Shown: positions 43,997-56,498, counted from the first letter of the stretch. The stretch: 64,000 nucleotides of DNA from Adiantum capillus-veneris (GCA_014529385.2 CM043942.1:58033340-58097339), one strand, 5' to 3'. Translations and numbers: made by a program. Notes: generated from the letters alone by a model not told the origin.

Positions 43997-45243
43997 TGTC
44001 ATAATAACTAATCTCTAATTCTCCTAAATGATTTTCTCATGTTAAACTGATCATTTAATATGGGGAAGTGCCAGGGGAGAAAAAGCTAGAATATTGGTTA
44101 AGCTGGTAGACCGGCCACAGTAGGGATCCAAAGGGAGGGCCATCTGCAAAAGATCCATGTGAAACAATGGGCTTAAAAGACTCTAAGGTTCATCCCATTA
44201 AGACTTCCAAAATGCTAAGGTTCCAAAATTCAAAGGTTGTGTACAAAGGTCAAACACTAGGGAAATTGGATGCTTTGTGTGTGTCCCAAAAAGTCTTCAC
44301 AACTCCTACAAGGAGGGGGCGAGCCTTGCAAGTAGGGATGAGAGAGAAACTCACACACACACAAGCTCCCTTTACACAAAGGGAATGAGGGACACGTGTC
44401 AGCTTGCTAGACTAGATTCCCACAAGGTGTACTCAAATCCTATTGGATGGCCATGGAGGTGGACCAATGAGAATTAGGCTAGAGTAAATCTAGTTTAATT
44501 AATTTAAAAACACTTAATAAAATAACCAATAAGAATTAAGCTCTCTAGAAGACTATTGGACAGTCTCCCAAGGGGTCCAATGAGCATTCAGCAGCCCAAT
44601 GGCTTGCCTAATTCCTATTGGCCAGGAGACAAAGGGGTCCAATGAGAGTTTAGTTGCATTAATTAATTACCTAAAGCTCTCACAAAAGGGGAAAGGGGGA
44701 CACATGTCAGAAGTCTGTCATTTATGCTCTTGAAATTCCATTGGCTAAGCCTGGGGAGGTCCAATAGGGTGTGAGCATGAGCAAATAGCAAGAGGGGTCG
44801 ACCAATTGAGAGAGGGGGCTGAATTTTCCAAGGCATTATTGCATACACACTCACACTAGTCCATGTGTGGAGTAAGAAGACTCACTCTCTCCTTCTCAAG
44901 CTTGAATGGAAAGCTTATCACCTACTCCAAGCTTGTGAGAAGGGAGGCCTACACCAACAACTCTTGGCTTTGTGATGCAAATCCAACCAAGAGCCCAGCT
45001 TCAATGCATTCTCATCTCCTCTGCCATGCTAATTACTAATCTAAGCTATGTTAATATGAGTGATTATGTGAGGAGATGTACATCTTTCTCGTAAGACTAC
45101 TCCTTCTTCCTCTCTATCTACTCTCATACCCTGCTAGCTCTCACCATCTTCGAAGTTGTGTGAGGTCTTGGATATGAGACCATGAGGGAATTGATGTTGT
45201 GTTTAATAAGTGTTTTGCTTAGTGCTTGAAGTTTCCATCTTCA
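43997..45243 (+). repeat. Gyp-1 5' LTR, segment shared with the 3' LTR
   Basis: About 1.25 kb matching 55245-56498, with small indels, for example an 18-bp segment near 44918 missing from the 3' copy. It contains a dense CCAAT/ATTGG cluster (44442-44806). The LTR presumably continues beyond 45243, because the primer site appears only at 49724. Confidence 0.85.
44442..44806 (+). promoter_or_regulatory. CCAAT/ATTGG cluster in the Gyp-1 LTR
   Basis: Eleven CCAAT or ATTGG pentamers in 365 bp, where chance would give about one. Four are arranged as ATTGG, 16 to 17 bases, CCAAT (for example 44442/44464 and 44740/44761). The arrangement recurs in the 3' LTR (about 55709-56075). CCAAT is the core site of NF-Y; a role in LTR transcription is inferred. 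Confidence 0.6.
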
Positions 45244-45702
45244 TTGCACTAGCTAGTATTGAAGGAACACAAAGAATTGTATTGTAAAATGTCTCTCTTG
45301 ATGGGAGAAACCATAATACAAAGCCTTTTGGAGGGGGGACCGGCTCCATGTAAATCCGGTCCTCAAATGTAATCAATAGCTTAATTTTTCTCTCTTTTGA
45401 AGTATTGTTCATGCGAGTCTTACCACACACCAAGCAAGTTTTTTACGAGCAAAGGCAAACCCGAGCAAATTTTTTTAGGCATCTATAAACATCTAGTTCA
45501 ATTCTAGCTTTCTAATTATATTAATTTTCACGTCATGATGTGTTGCTTTTTGTATGGTGATGTTCATAGTGCTCCATTGTCAAGTACATTTGTTTTTTAT
45601 TTTTCCTTTGCACCTACCTCTAACCATGCATGTTATACACACACACACAGACATACATATATGTATGTGTGTGTGTGATATAAAGAAGAAGATGATGAAG
45701 GG

Positions 45703-45758
<56 letters not shown>

Positions 45759-47194
45759 CTCACATGGTATGAACAATCGCAAGTGACCTCAAAGATTTAT
45801 CCAACCAGTCTTGACCTCAAGACATGCTATTCAAAAGGAGTAGATTTAGAGAAATAAAGGGTAGCTAGGTTGAAGGCCAATCTCTCTTTAGTATTCGAGC
45901 CGGCACAATTTGCTAGAGAGAGAGAGACCCAATCTGGCTATCCATGCAATAAATTTAGGGGGGTTTGGACTACCTAGACCTTCGTACCCTCAATCGAGGT
46001 GGAAAGCTTCCATTGGTCCAAAAAAACGCTTAATTTTTGGACCCGCCAAAGGGACGGGCGACCTTTCCCCTTGGAACAAAGGCAAGTTTAATAATAATTT
46101 TTGGTGCAAAATACGGACGAGTGTTTGATCTCTAATCCTCGTTTGTAGTTGCGAATCACATAACCACAGGCTCGTATCTCATTTGTTGCTTCAAAGATGA
46201 CGTTTTTGTTTGTACCTAGCCATTACAACAACAATCTAAATGTGAGGATATTGGAAAAAGGAATATCGATGTTGGGGTGTTGTGCATGTGCAGTATGAAG
46301 CCATCCATTGAGTGGTTCTTGGGGATAGTGGGGCTCCCAAAACTATAGGGTTGGATTAATGCTACATTGCTGCACCCAATGGCTTTAGGGAAGGTGCCCC
46401 TTTACTTTTGGAAATTGGAGAATCTTTCCACCAATAGCATGCACTTTTCTTATCACTTCCACTTTCACAAGGTAGTAGTGAACTACAAATTTTCCCCCAC
46501 TTGCAACCCTTTATAATAGGGTGATCATTTCCCCACAACCCCGAATGCCACTAGGTAGGATTCACCTCTGAATAAAGTCCTATGTCCCTCTAGCCATCTA
46601 CGCCGGCGCGGATGGGTAGGGAGAGTTTTTTCAGGTTCAAATTGCATTTTGGAGGGTGGCCGCAAGTTGTACATGTGACTAAGGTATCTTCATAGGGCAT
46701 GCAAGCCATCTCCCTCTAGCTATCCGCGCCAGCGTGGATGGCTAGAGAGAGTTTTTTTGCAGGTTTAAGATGCATAATTCTAGAGGGTGGATGATGATAT
46801 TGCAGCTATGAGAAACCTCGCAGGTGGATGATGATATTGCAGCTATGAGCAACCTCGCAGGGTGCAAGCCATGCTTGTGTCTTTTCTTTTGCTACATGAA
46901 GCATCGCAGGCTATAAGCGATGTCATCTTGCAAGCCCTCACAAAAAGGCAGTAGCTTCAAATCTATTTCTGCTGGGACTAGATGAGTTGGCTCTAAAACA
47001 CACACACACACACACACACACATGCTATTCTCTACACTCAAGAAGAGGGCAGCCAATAGAGCACATACAACGATTATAGCAAGATGTACTCTTCTGATTC
47101 TGTTCAGCCTACTGAGGAGGTTGAGCTCAAGTTGGAGCTCGCACAAGGGTTGATCCATGGGCTATTGATCTAAGCTTTGTGGGGCTCGTGGGTA

Positions 47195-47231
<37 letters not shown>

Positions 47232-47284
47232 AGGTGATCGTCAACAAGTCCAAGATCAACGAGGTCTGTGAAATGCATCTCTAG
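45244..47284. other. Non-coding part of the extra 5' LTR-region DNA
   Basis: Holds a (GA)n tract (45704-45754), a 126-bp-period duplication (about 46585 and 46711), a 37-bp tandem pair (46786-46822 and 46823-46859) and two (CA)n tracts (46998-47022 and 47195-47228). No gene is recognised apart from the universal stress protein fragment that follows. Confidence 0.6.
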
Positions 47285-47877
47285 GAGGACACTGGCTCTC
47301 CGTTGGTTTCGCTTGCGGACTTCTTGACCCCGGGTATCGCATCCAAATACGGAATCACACAAGATGTACAAGGTCTCTCGTTTATGGTTCAAGAGGCAAG
47401 GCATAGAAAGCTGGAAGTTCTTTTTAAGATCTATGGGGTGATGCAAGGGAGAAGTTTTGTGATGTAGTTGTTGATATACCTTTGGATTGTATTGTGATGG
47501 GGAGAAGAGGATTGGGACCATTGAAAAGGGCTGTTCTTGGGAGTGTAAGCAACTATGTTGTCAACAATGCTCCGTGTCCGGTGATAGTTGTAAAGCTTCC
47601 GGTCGATGTTACTACTAAGCCCGGGGGGTTCACTATGTGTAAACCTACCATATCACATGCGTTCAAGACATGTTTGTAAAACCCCTTATCTATGAATTTT
47701 GTTAAGAATATAATGTACCCTTTTCCTTTAAAATCTGTAAGTTTTTTTAAAATTTGAAAAAATAATGCCCTTATGTATATATATTTCTGTAAGTTTCAAG
47801 AACTTTAAATACCCTTCTGTTGAACTCACGTGATAGGTTACATTTTTATCAGGTGACTTCCCCAGGCTACTAAGTAG
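47285..47877 (+). pseudogene. Universal stress protein (UspA-like) C-terminal exon, frameshifted and MITE-interrupted
   Basis: From 47285, after a CTCTAG that could be a splice acceptor, the frame reads EDTGSPLVSLADFLTPG and on to FKIY. A one-base loss near 47435, in what is usually YWGDARE, shifts the frame. It then continues DAREKFCDVV, DCIVMGRRGLGPLKRAVLGS and VSNYVVNNAPCPVIVVKLP. The glycine-rich G-R-x-G-L-G and GS(V)SNYV motifs are the ATP-binding signature of plant universal stress proteins. The original stop is TAG 47875-47877; a MITE has entered immediately before it. I find no convincing upstream exons, so this looks like a captured or decayed fragment inside the Gyp-1 5' LTR region. 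Confidence 0.82.
47620..47866 (+). mobile_element. hAT-like MITE, copy 2
   Basis: 247 bp with ends CCCGGGGGGTTCACT and, on the complement, CCTGGGGAAGTCACC. A perfect 8-bp duplication CTACTAAG flanks it (47612-47619 and 47867-47874). It shares ATATCACATGCGTTCAAGA and an ACTCACRTGATA block with copy 1 at 31956-32172. Confidence 0.9.
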
Positions 47878-48070
47878 GGTAATCAAAGAGGTAAACATTA
47901 GCGTGTCGCAAAGGCACGAAGCTTGTCATTTGTAAAATGTGTGTTACAATTGAAGCGGTTGCTATCACAACAGAGTATATATTCCAAAAAAAGCTTTTTT
48001 CTTTTGGCTAGTGCAAGTAATAAATACATTTGCTTTTATGAATATAGGGGCATAATCAATAGAACTTATT

Positions 48071-48118
<48 letters not shown>

Positions 48119-48418
48119 GTTTGGGGCAATGCTTTGGAAAAAAAAAAGATATTATATTCACACACACACTTGCTTTCTTTGTGATGAAGAGAGATCATGT
48201 GAGGTTCTGTATTGCTTAGGTATATGTGCTAAAAAATGTGCCATATTGCAAGGATGTCGTTTGCCAGGAGTAACTGTTGCTACATGCTAATATTGTCACT
48301 CAAGACTCATGATTGATAACGAGTGGTAGGTTGCACTACAGCCTCAATACCTCATTCATTTTGGCCTACAACAAGCATGCACTCTCATGAGTTGCAGTTT
48401 TGCTCAACCCTTAATTTA

Positions 48419-48516
<98 letters not shown>

Positions 48517-49722
48517 TACCACACAAGCATGCGTGCACATTAAATAAATGTGGCTCACAAATTTTAGAGAATGAGAAAGGTGTTATAGGATGAGCGGCTC
48601 GTGCGATACATCAGCAAGTACATTCATGATCAGTTGTAGCGACATCGCTCAAGATGCTAGTATCTCAATATTGTTAGCGAGTAGTAGAGAGAGCTGCACA
48701 CTAGCTGAGCCTCTTGTACATGATCAATATTTGCGCGAGGAAAATGGGTTGAGGCTATGACAAACAGCTTTACAGACTCTAGACTTGTGAGAGGTAAATC
48801 GACTATATATCAATATATCAAGGGTTTCATACTAAATTTCTCTAAAACTAGTAGGTTTTCACACTTTCAAATCTAAACCTTAAAGGTAAATCTCAAAATT
48901 TGTAGATGGGAGTACAATAAACCTTTTTTTCCACCGCGTTAGTTGGGAATCAATATAGAAAAAAGAGATCAAAGAGAGTGTCCAAGAAGGGGAGAGGTTG
49001 TAACAATGATCAATAAACACACATGTAGGTGAAATGGAGAGGGCATGTGCAAGCACAAAGTCGTCCTCGGTACATTGTGCATGACTATCAACCTTCGTAA
49101 CTCTTCTATCAAAGCACCCAACCATGGTGGAAATATCCAAGGGCAATAAGGCACAAGGAGAGAGGTATAGTATCTATGGTGTGACCGTGTAATAGTTCTA
49201 GCTGTTAAAGCCAAGAAAGGGAAACATTTAACCAAGCCCATGCTCAAGGAGAGCTCTCTAATCAAAAAACTATTATGAGTTTAGCATTACAAATAGGTGG
49301 AATATTGTTTATATTCTTGTTTGTGCTTGAAATCATCTCAAAAATATTGTTTGAATTTGTGTTTTTAATAGTGTACGTTGCTCTATCTTGCCCTACGGAG
49401 ATCTCTCTATTCAAAAAACTATTCTGGGTTTAGCATTACAAATAAGTGGAATATGGTTTATATTTCTTGTTTGTGCTTGAAATGGCATCTCCAAAATCTT
49501 GTTTTGACTTTGGGTTTTTAATAGTATATCTTACCCTATCTTGCTCGGAAATTCTTGCTCGAGAATGGGGATTCCTCTGTTCATGCTATCTAACTAGGTG
49601 TTATGATTTTTGTTGCTCTCTCCACCCAAGCACTCTTGTTATTCTCCTTAGGAATCTATTCTAATGAAATGCTCACTATGTTCATGCTAATTTCCGCTAC
49701 ACACAAGTTACTAGGCCATACA
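47878..49722. other. Microsatellite-rich DNA up to the Gyp-1 primer site
   Basis: Contains (GA)n (48077-48114), a compound (CT)n-(CA)n tract (48419-48513) and a 149-bp-period tandem duplication (49256-49404 and 49405 to about 49550). The last bases before the primer site, GGCCATACA, end in CA as an LTR should. No gene is recognised. Confidence 0.6.
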
Positions 49723-49723
49723 T

Positions 49724-49735
49724 TGGTATCAGAGC
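49724..49735 (+). other. Gyp-1 primer binding site
   Basis: TGGTATCAGAGC, initiator-Met tRNA type, one base after the inferred LTR end at 49722. Confidence 0.88.
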
Positions 49736-50090
49736 ACAAGGTTTCTCTTTTCTTTCTCAAGAAGGGAGGTCTGAAGCTAGCTATAAATGGTTGGTACTAT
49801 TAATTGCATTTGAGTTAGTAGAATAGGGATTTTTCAGCCTTGTCACCGTCGAGAGCGATGGTCTTAATAGTGGAGTCCTACGGGGCTTGCCTATGACTTA
49901 ACCACTATTGAGCTATTAGAAGCTTGACAGGAGCCGGTGTTGTTTTGGTGTTGAACAACCCTCTCTTCTATTCCTTGAAATTAATGGTATTTGAACCACG
50001 GGTACAGTAGCTTGAGTGCTTTTTCTAAAGGGGTATAGAGGAGTAGCAACTAGGGCTTGAAGTGCCAAAGTACACCTAAAAGCTATTAGA

Positions 50091-53000
50091 ATGGTTGACA
50101 ATAGTAAAGAGAGTGAAATTAATGTTGAGATCTTTGATTTTGCTAATGAGCAGGCTACTAATGATGCCTCTATGCTTGTTAACTACCCTGTTTCTACGCT
50201 TCAACAAGCCATGGGCAATCCATCCCTCCAAAGTGAAGTGCAACGGCAGCTTCGCACTCATGGGATTCTCCAAACTCCCCACCATGACAAGAGAGTACCT
50301 AGGAAGCCTCCTTGTGAGACTTCCAAAAGAGGCCTCTCTCCGATTCGGGAAGAATAAGAGGATCCATACGAAGGGCTCAAAAATTTTCTTCTTGATGACG
50401 CATCTCCTTCACAAAGGAGAATTCAAGAGCCCCCACCGAAGGCACGAGAAAGAAGTGAGTCTTCTGCCACCTCGACGGAGATGGCTCCACGAAGATGGCG
50501 GGCTAAACGCTCTCCATCACCTCCAAAATGGAGAAGGCCATCACACACTTCTCCACACCATAATTCAAAAGAGGGATGACAAAAAGCAAGAGAAGAAAAA
50601 GGTGAGAAAGAGGACACCCTCTTCTCCATCTTCTTCATCCTCTTCCTCTTATGAAAGTGATGGTGCAGATAAAAAAGATCAAGGTAATAAAAAGGCGAGA
50701 AAGAGGTCACCCTCTTCTCCATCTTCCTCAAATTCTTCATCTTCTGAAGAAAGTGATGGTGTAACCTTTGAACCATAAAAAAGAAGAGGCCATAGGAAAT
50801 CCTATGCTGCGTGGAAGAGGTCGTCCAAGCTCAAGAAGTTCAAAGAGGGAGGAAAGAGCATCTCTTTTCTTACCTACGATGGCACCTTTGTTGCTATAGA
50901 CAAAGTCTTGGCCTTTATCCAACAATTCGATGCGGCGTTTGGAGATGAGGTCTTCATAGAGTCCTCTAAGCTATGCCATGTAGCTATGCACTTTCAAAAG
51001 TCCGCCAGGCAATGGTGGTCTAGCCTACAGGCCAACGGTGAAGCTCCACGAACATGGAAAGCTTTAAGAGCTTCTATTATGAATCATTTTTTGGCCACCG
51101 ATGCCAAAGACAAAGTACTCACCGAATGGAGAAGCTTGAAGCTCTCTCCCTACGAATCCATTCACAAATATGTAACAAGTTTTGGGACTTACATCTTAAA
51201 GCCAATGTCTTCAAAAAGATGGATTTTTGAGAGAAAAAGCAACAATTTTGTGCGGGCTTAACTAAAGAAATGGTGGAGTATGTCAACTCCCAAAGTCCAC
51301 GCACCATATCCACAGTTATTATACACCATACTATGGTGGCTTCTTGAATCAATTTCCAAACAGGGGCTAAGAGAAATTCTAAGCCTATGGAAAACAAGGG
51401 TTCCAATGAGCTTAAGGGGAAGTACAATGTCCAAAATTCTCCTAAGGGCAATTCCAACAAATCTAAGGAGAAGGGAGTTCACAAAGGCAAAAACAAACTC
51501 TCTCCTGAAGAGCTTGAGTGTTATCGCAAGGATATCCGCTGTTTTAAGTGCGGTGAGCAAGAACATGCATACCGCGCTTGTCCCCAAAAGAACACCCGCC
51601 ATGAGCCTCCTAGAGCTACCTTGGTCTAAATCCAAGAGGAGGAAACTCATCACAAAGGATCTCCTCTATGCCATGCTTGGGGACAGGTAAGAGAACATGA
51701 TGCTTTTATTCTCTTTGACCCTAGTTCTACTCATAATTTCATATCCACACAGTTGGCCACCAAGCTAGGCATACAAGCCTACAAGATGGGAGATGTCCTA
51801 CCCGCAGATAGTGCTTTCAAGGGGCAAGATGCTTCAGTCACTCCCTTAATTGGTAAATTGAGGCTCTATGTCCAAAGCTATGTGGACAAAGAGGACTTCT
51901 TTATCTCTCCTCTCAAGCACGAGGATGTAATCCTAGGGGCACCATGGTTTGATCGCATGGCTGCCAATGTTAAATTCCCTGAAAGGAGAATCTACTTTAG
52001 GTTCAGGGAAAAAGATATGTACATAGATGCTAAGGAAATGGGTAACACCATACCCATTGTACATACGCAAGCTTTCAATAAGTCAATAAAGAGATCTATT
52101 TCTGTATACATGATTTTTGTTAAAGATTTTCAAAATGAACCTAATGCTTTAGCAAAAGAAAATATAAACAATCACAAGGAATTAGATTTATCCAATTTTC
52201 TCAAGGGGTTTCAAGATGTCTTTATTGACGACATCCCTTATGAAATACCTCCTAAACGAGGCAATGATGACCATGCAATTGAACTTCTTCCAGGAAGTTC
52301 ACCGCCTAATAAACCTCCTTATAGAGTTTCTCAAGATCAACAAGAGGAGATTATGCGGCAAGTGCATGAGTTAGTTGAGAAGGGCATGGTTAGGCCTAGC
52401 TCATCTCCATCTTGCTCACCTGTGTTATTAGTTCAAAAGGAAGACAGCACATATCGTATGTGTGTCGACTATAGAGCACTAAATAGGATCACTATCAAGA
52501 ATAGGTTTCCCATTCCACGGGTAGAAGACCAATTTGATCATCCACAAGGGTCCACCTACTTCCATAGGATTGACCTAAAAAGTGGCTATCATCAAATAAG
52601 GATAGTTGATCAAGACATTGTAAAGACCGTATTTCGTAGTACGTTTGGTCTTTACGAATATATTGTCATGCCTTTTGGCTTGACCAATGCACCAGCCACA
52701 TTCAACCGCTTGATGGAGAATCTATTTAGGCCTCACCGAACCTAGCTGGAGTGTTCTTTGATGATGTCATCATCTACTTTAATTCCTTAGACGAACTCAA
52801 GCAACACCTCCAGGTAATATTTCAAGTTCTAAGAGAGAATAAACTTTATGTTAATCGAAAGAAAAGGGAATTTTTCTTATAAGAGATTCAGTATTTAGGT
52901 CACATTATCTCTCAAGATGGCATCCAAATTGATCCATCAAAGTTAGAGGTAATAAAAGGATGGAATAAACCAAAGAATCTTCATGAACTAAGAAGCTTTA

Positions 53001-54955
53001 TAGGTATGTGTGCATACTATAGACACTTCATAAAAAAGTTCTCACAAATTGCAAGACCATTACATGACCTAACAAAGAAAAACGTTAGGTATACATGGTG
53101 TACAAAGGAGAACAATGCTTTCGAAAATCTTAAAGAAAAGCTTATCTCTCAACCTGTGCTTACACTTCCGGATCTCTCAAAGCCATTTGAGGTCCAATGT
53201 GACGCCTGTGGTGATTGCCTTGGATCCGAATGAAAAGGAACTCTCGCAGTTCTACATGCCTTAGACTCATGGAAGCATTATTTATTGGGGACTCCTTTCA
53301 TTTTGCGAACGGATCACCAAAGTCTTAAGTACTTCATGACGTAGACCAAGCTATCCGACAAACAAATGAGGTGGACAAATTTCCTTTCTCAATTTCATTT
53401 TCGTATTGCTCACATTGCTGGCAAGCATAATCAAGTAGCCGATGCACTCTCAAGACGGCCGAGAGTGAATGCGGTTTCCATAGTAACTCACTATGATCTA
53501 TCTTTTATGATAGATGAGTATGCTATTGATCCCGATTTTAGAGATGTGATTTCAGCCCTTGCATAAGGGAAGAAAGAGGAACCATTTACTTTACAAGATG
53601 GTTATCTTCTCTATGGCAATAGACTATGCATTACTAACTCACTCCGTGAGAAAGTAATGTATGAATCTCATGCTCCTCCTTATGCAGGGAATAGAGGGAT
53701 TCAGTCTACCCTAAAAGGGATTGAAACATATTTCTATTGGCCTACCATGAAAGCAAACATAAAAGAGTATGTTTCTAAATGTGTGGTATGCCAAAAGATG
53801 AAGTTTGATAGAGAGAAGCAACCTGGATTGCTTCAACCTTTGTCAATCTCTAATTCACCATGGGAGAGCATACCCATGGATTTTATCTTTGGATTGCCTA
53901 AGTTTATCCATGGAAATATGGGAATATGGACAATTGTAGAAAGGTTCAGTAAACAAGCTCATTTTATACCTGTCAAAAAGACTATCAAAGCTCATCAAAT
54001 GGCACCCCTCTTCATTTCACAAATCTTCAAGTACCATGGCTTGCCAATGTCCATAGTGTCGGATAGAGATCCTAGAATGACCAGTAATGTTTAGAAGGGT
54101 CTCTTTGAGAATTTAGGGACAATAAACTTCTCTTCGGCCTATCACCCACAAATGGATGGCCAAAGTGAAATAGCTAACCTAACAATTCTTGATCTACTAA
54201 AAGCCTCTGTAACGGAAGTAGATCAAAGATCCCAATGGGACAAGTACTTACCCTTAGTGGAGTATGCTTACAATAACATTGTACATACTTCCACAGGAAA
54301 ATCACCTTTTAAGGTAATTGAGGGAAGATCAAAAAGTCCCTTGCTACTTAAGGTACATGGGAAGATTTTCGTTGCATATGAGTATAGTCGAGACCTACAA
54401 GAATCTTTCCAAAAGATTAAGGATGCTATCTCTATCTCACAACAAAGGCAAAAGGTTGCTGCTAATAAGCACAAAAGATCCCTAGCCTTTAAAGAAAATG
54501 ATTGGGTCTTACTTAAGTCTCCCAAGGCTCGATTAAGGCACACGATGGGCAAGAATCCTACGGGACACCAAAAGTACTATGCTAAGCTAGTAAAAAGGTA
54601 CTATGGTCCCTTCCAAATTCTTAGGCCAATCAATGAGATGGCCTATCAACTCAAGTTTCCCAGCCATTGTCTCATACACAATGCTTTCCATGTGAGCCTA
54701 CTAAAGCCTTACAAAGGAGAGCCACCACAAGAACCAACTATTGAAGACCCATCGGAGATCAAGGACCAAGAAGAGGTGCTGCAGCCTGAGTCCATTCTCC
54801 GACATGAAGACAAGGTACTGAGACGCAATAAGACTATCCGACGATATCTTATTAAGTTTAAAAATTATCCTTTTGAAGATGCTAGATGGATGCAAGGCAT
54901 ACAATTAAAGGATAACCTAAGCCTTGTCAATGCTTACAATGCTTCCCTAGAGTAA
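50091..54955 (+). pseudogene. Gyp-1 gag-pol with chromodomain, broken
   Basis: Starts MVDNSKESEINVEIFDF at 50091. A Ser/Arg/Lys-rich region (50580-50770) precedes the gag capsid (AFIQQFDAAFGDEVF near 50911, RQWWSSLQ near 51009). Zinc knuckle CFKCGEQEHAYRAC lies near 51540 and protease FDPSSTHNFIS near 51716. RT runs from about 52320 (PPYRVSQDQQEE), with YRALNRITIKNRFPIP and, after a frameshift near 52742, the FFDDVIIY box. RNase H includes LRTDHQSLKYF. Integrase has a zinc region (HAPPYAGNRG near 53667) and core (DFIFGLP, IVSDRDPRM). The C-terminus (about 54790-54930, VLRRNKTIRRYLIKFKNYP) is a chromodomain, which marks a chromovirus and is known to guide integration. Stops include TAG at 53344 and 54092. 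Confidence 0.93.
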
Positions 54956-55244
54956 GCAAATGTTTAAAATGTTTAAAATGAACAAAGTTTTTATCTTATA
55001 GGACTCTCTTTTTCTTTATTGTGCAAAAATGTGAAGTAGTATGCATGCTTAGATCAAGTTTGCGGGGACAAGGGCTGCTTGCGGCTGCAGCTTAGGCTCT
55101 CAAGCGCCAAATGGACTAGTCATCCATTCTGGAACTATGAGGGTAACATAGGGATCCTCTACCCGCTAGAAAAAGGACTAATGAATATGCTTTATCTTCT
55201 CTACCTCATAGTCGAGGACGACTATGATTTCAAGAGGGAGGTAA
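54956..55244 (+). other. Gyp-1 3' untranslated segment and polypurine tract
   Basis: Short non-coding stretch ending in CAAGAGGGAGGTAA just before the 3' LTR. Confidence 0.75.
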
Positions 55245-56498
55245 TGTCATAATAACTAATATCTAATTCTCCTAAGTGATTTTCTCATGTTAAACTCATC
55301 ATTTAATATGGGGAAGTGCCAGGGGAGAAAAAGCTACAATATTGGTTAAGCCGGCAGACCTGCCACAGTAGGGATCCAAAGGAGGGAAAATAGGGATCCA
55401 AAGGGGGGGGCCATCTGCAAAAGAGGAATGTGAAACAATGGGCTTAAAAGACCCTAAGGTTCAGCCCATTAAGACTTCGAAATGCTAAGATTCCAAAATT
55501 CAAAGGTTGTGTCCAAAGGTCAAACACTAGGGAAATTGGATGCTTTGTATGTGTCCCAAAAAGTCTTCACAACTCCTACAAGGAGGGGGCGAGCCTTGCA
55601 AGTAGGGATGAGAGAGAAACTCACACACACACAAGCTCCCTTTACACAAAGGGAATGAGGGACACACGTCAACTCCCTAGACCAGATGCCCACAAGGTGT
55701 ACTCAAATCCTATTGGATGGCCATGGAGGTGGACCAATGAGAATTAGGCTAGAGTAAATCTAGTTTAATTAATTTAAAAGCACTTAATAAAAGAACCAAT
55801 AAGAAGTAAGCTCTCTAGAAGACTATTGGACAGTCTCCCAATGGGTCCAATGAGCATTCAGCAGCCCAATGGCTTGCCTGATTCCTATTGGCCAGGAGAC
55901 AAAGGGGTCCAATGAGAGTTTAGTTGCATTAATTAATTACCTAAAGCTCTCACAAAAGGGGAAAGGGGGACACATGTCAGAAGTCTATCAGTTGTGCTCT
56001 TGAAATTCCATTGGCTAAGCCTGGGAGGTCCAATTGGGTGTGAGCATGAGCAAATAGCAAGAGGGGTCGACCAATTGAGAGAGGGGGCTGAATTTTCCAA
56101 GGCATTATTGCATACACACTCACACTAGTCCATGTGTGGAGTAAGAAGAATCTCTCTCTCCTTCTCAAGCTTGAATGGAAAGCTTGTGAGAAGGGAGGCC
56201 TATACCAACAACTCTTGGCTTTGTGATGCAAATCCAACCAAGAGCCAAGCTTCCATGCATGCTCATCTCCTCTGCCATGCTAATTACTAAGCTAAGATAT
56301 GCTAATATGAGTGATTTTGTGAGGAGATGTACATCTTTCTCGTAAGACTACTCCTTCTTCCTCTCTATCTACTCTCATACCCTGCTAGCTCTCACTATCT
56401 TCGAAGGTGTGTGAGGTCTTGGGTATGAGACCATGAGGGAATTGATGTTGTGTTTAATAAGTGTTTTGCTTAGTGTTTGAAGTTTCCATCTTCATTGC
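55245..56498 (+). repeat. Gyp-1 3' LTR, truncated
   Basis: Matches the 5' LTR from TGTCATAATAACTAAT to CCATCTTCATTGC, then stops abruptly. A duplicated TAGGGATCCAAAGG lies near 55371-55409. Confidence 0.88.

Larger units (their letters stand above)
43997..56498 (+). mobile_element. Gyp-1: Ty3/Gypsy chromovirus with interrupted 5' LTR and truncated 3' LTR
   Basis: TGTCATAATAACTAAT opens both LTR copies (43997 and 55245), and about 1.25 kb is shared. The primer site TGGTATCAGAGC (49724-49735) and a polypurine tract just before 55245 frame a gag-protease-RT-RNase H-integrase-chromodomain region in Gypsy order. The 3' LTR homology ends at about 56498, so its distal end and the target duplication are lost. 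Between the recognisable 5' LTR segment (to about 45243) and the primer site lie about 4.5 kb that the 3' LTR does not show. Confidence 0.88.

Noticed and set aside
50095-50778. 227-codon ORF with a serine-rich end as a separate SR protein
   Set aside because: Its first half is out of frame with the recognisable gag start at 50091. The Ser/Lys-rich part is the gag N-terminal region of Gyp-1 read after a frameshift.
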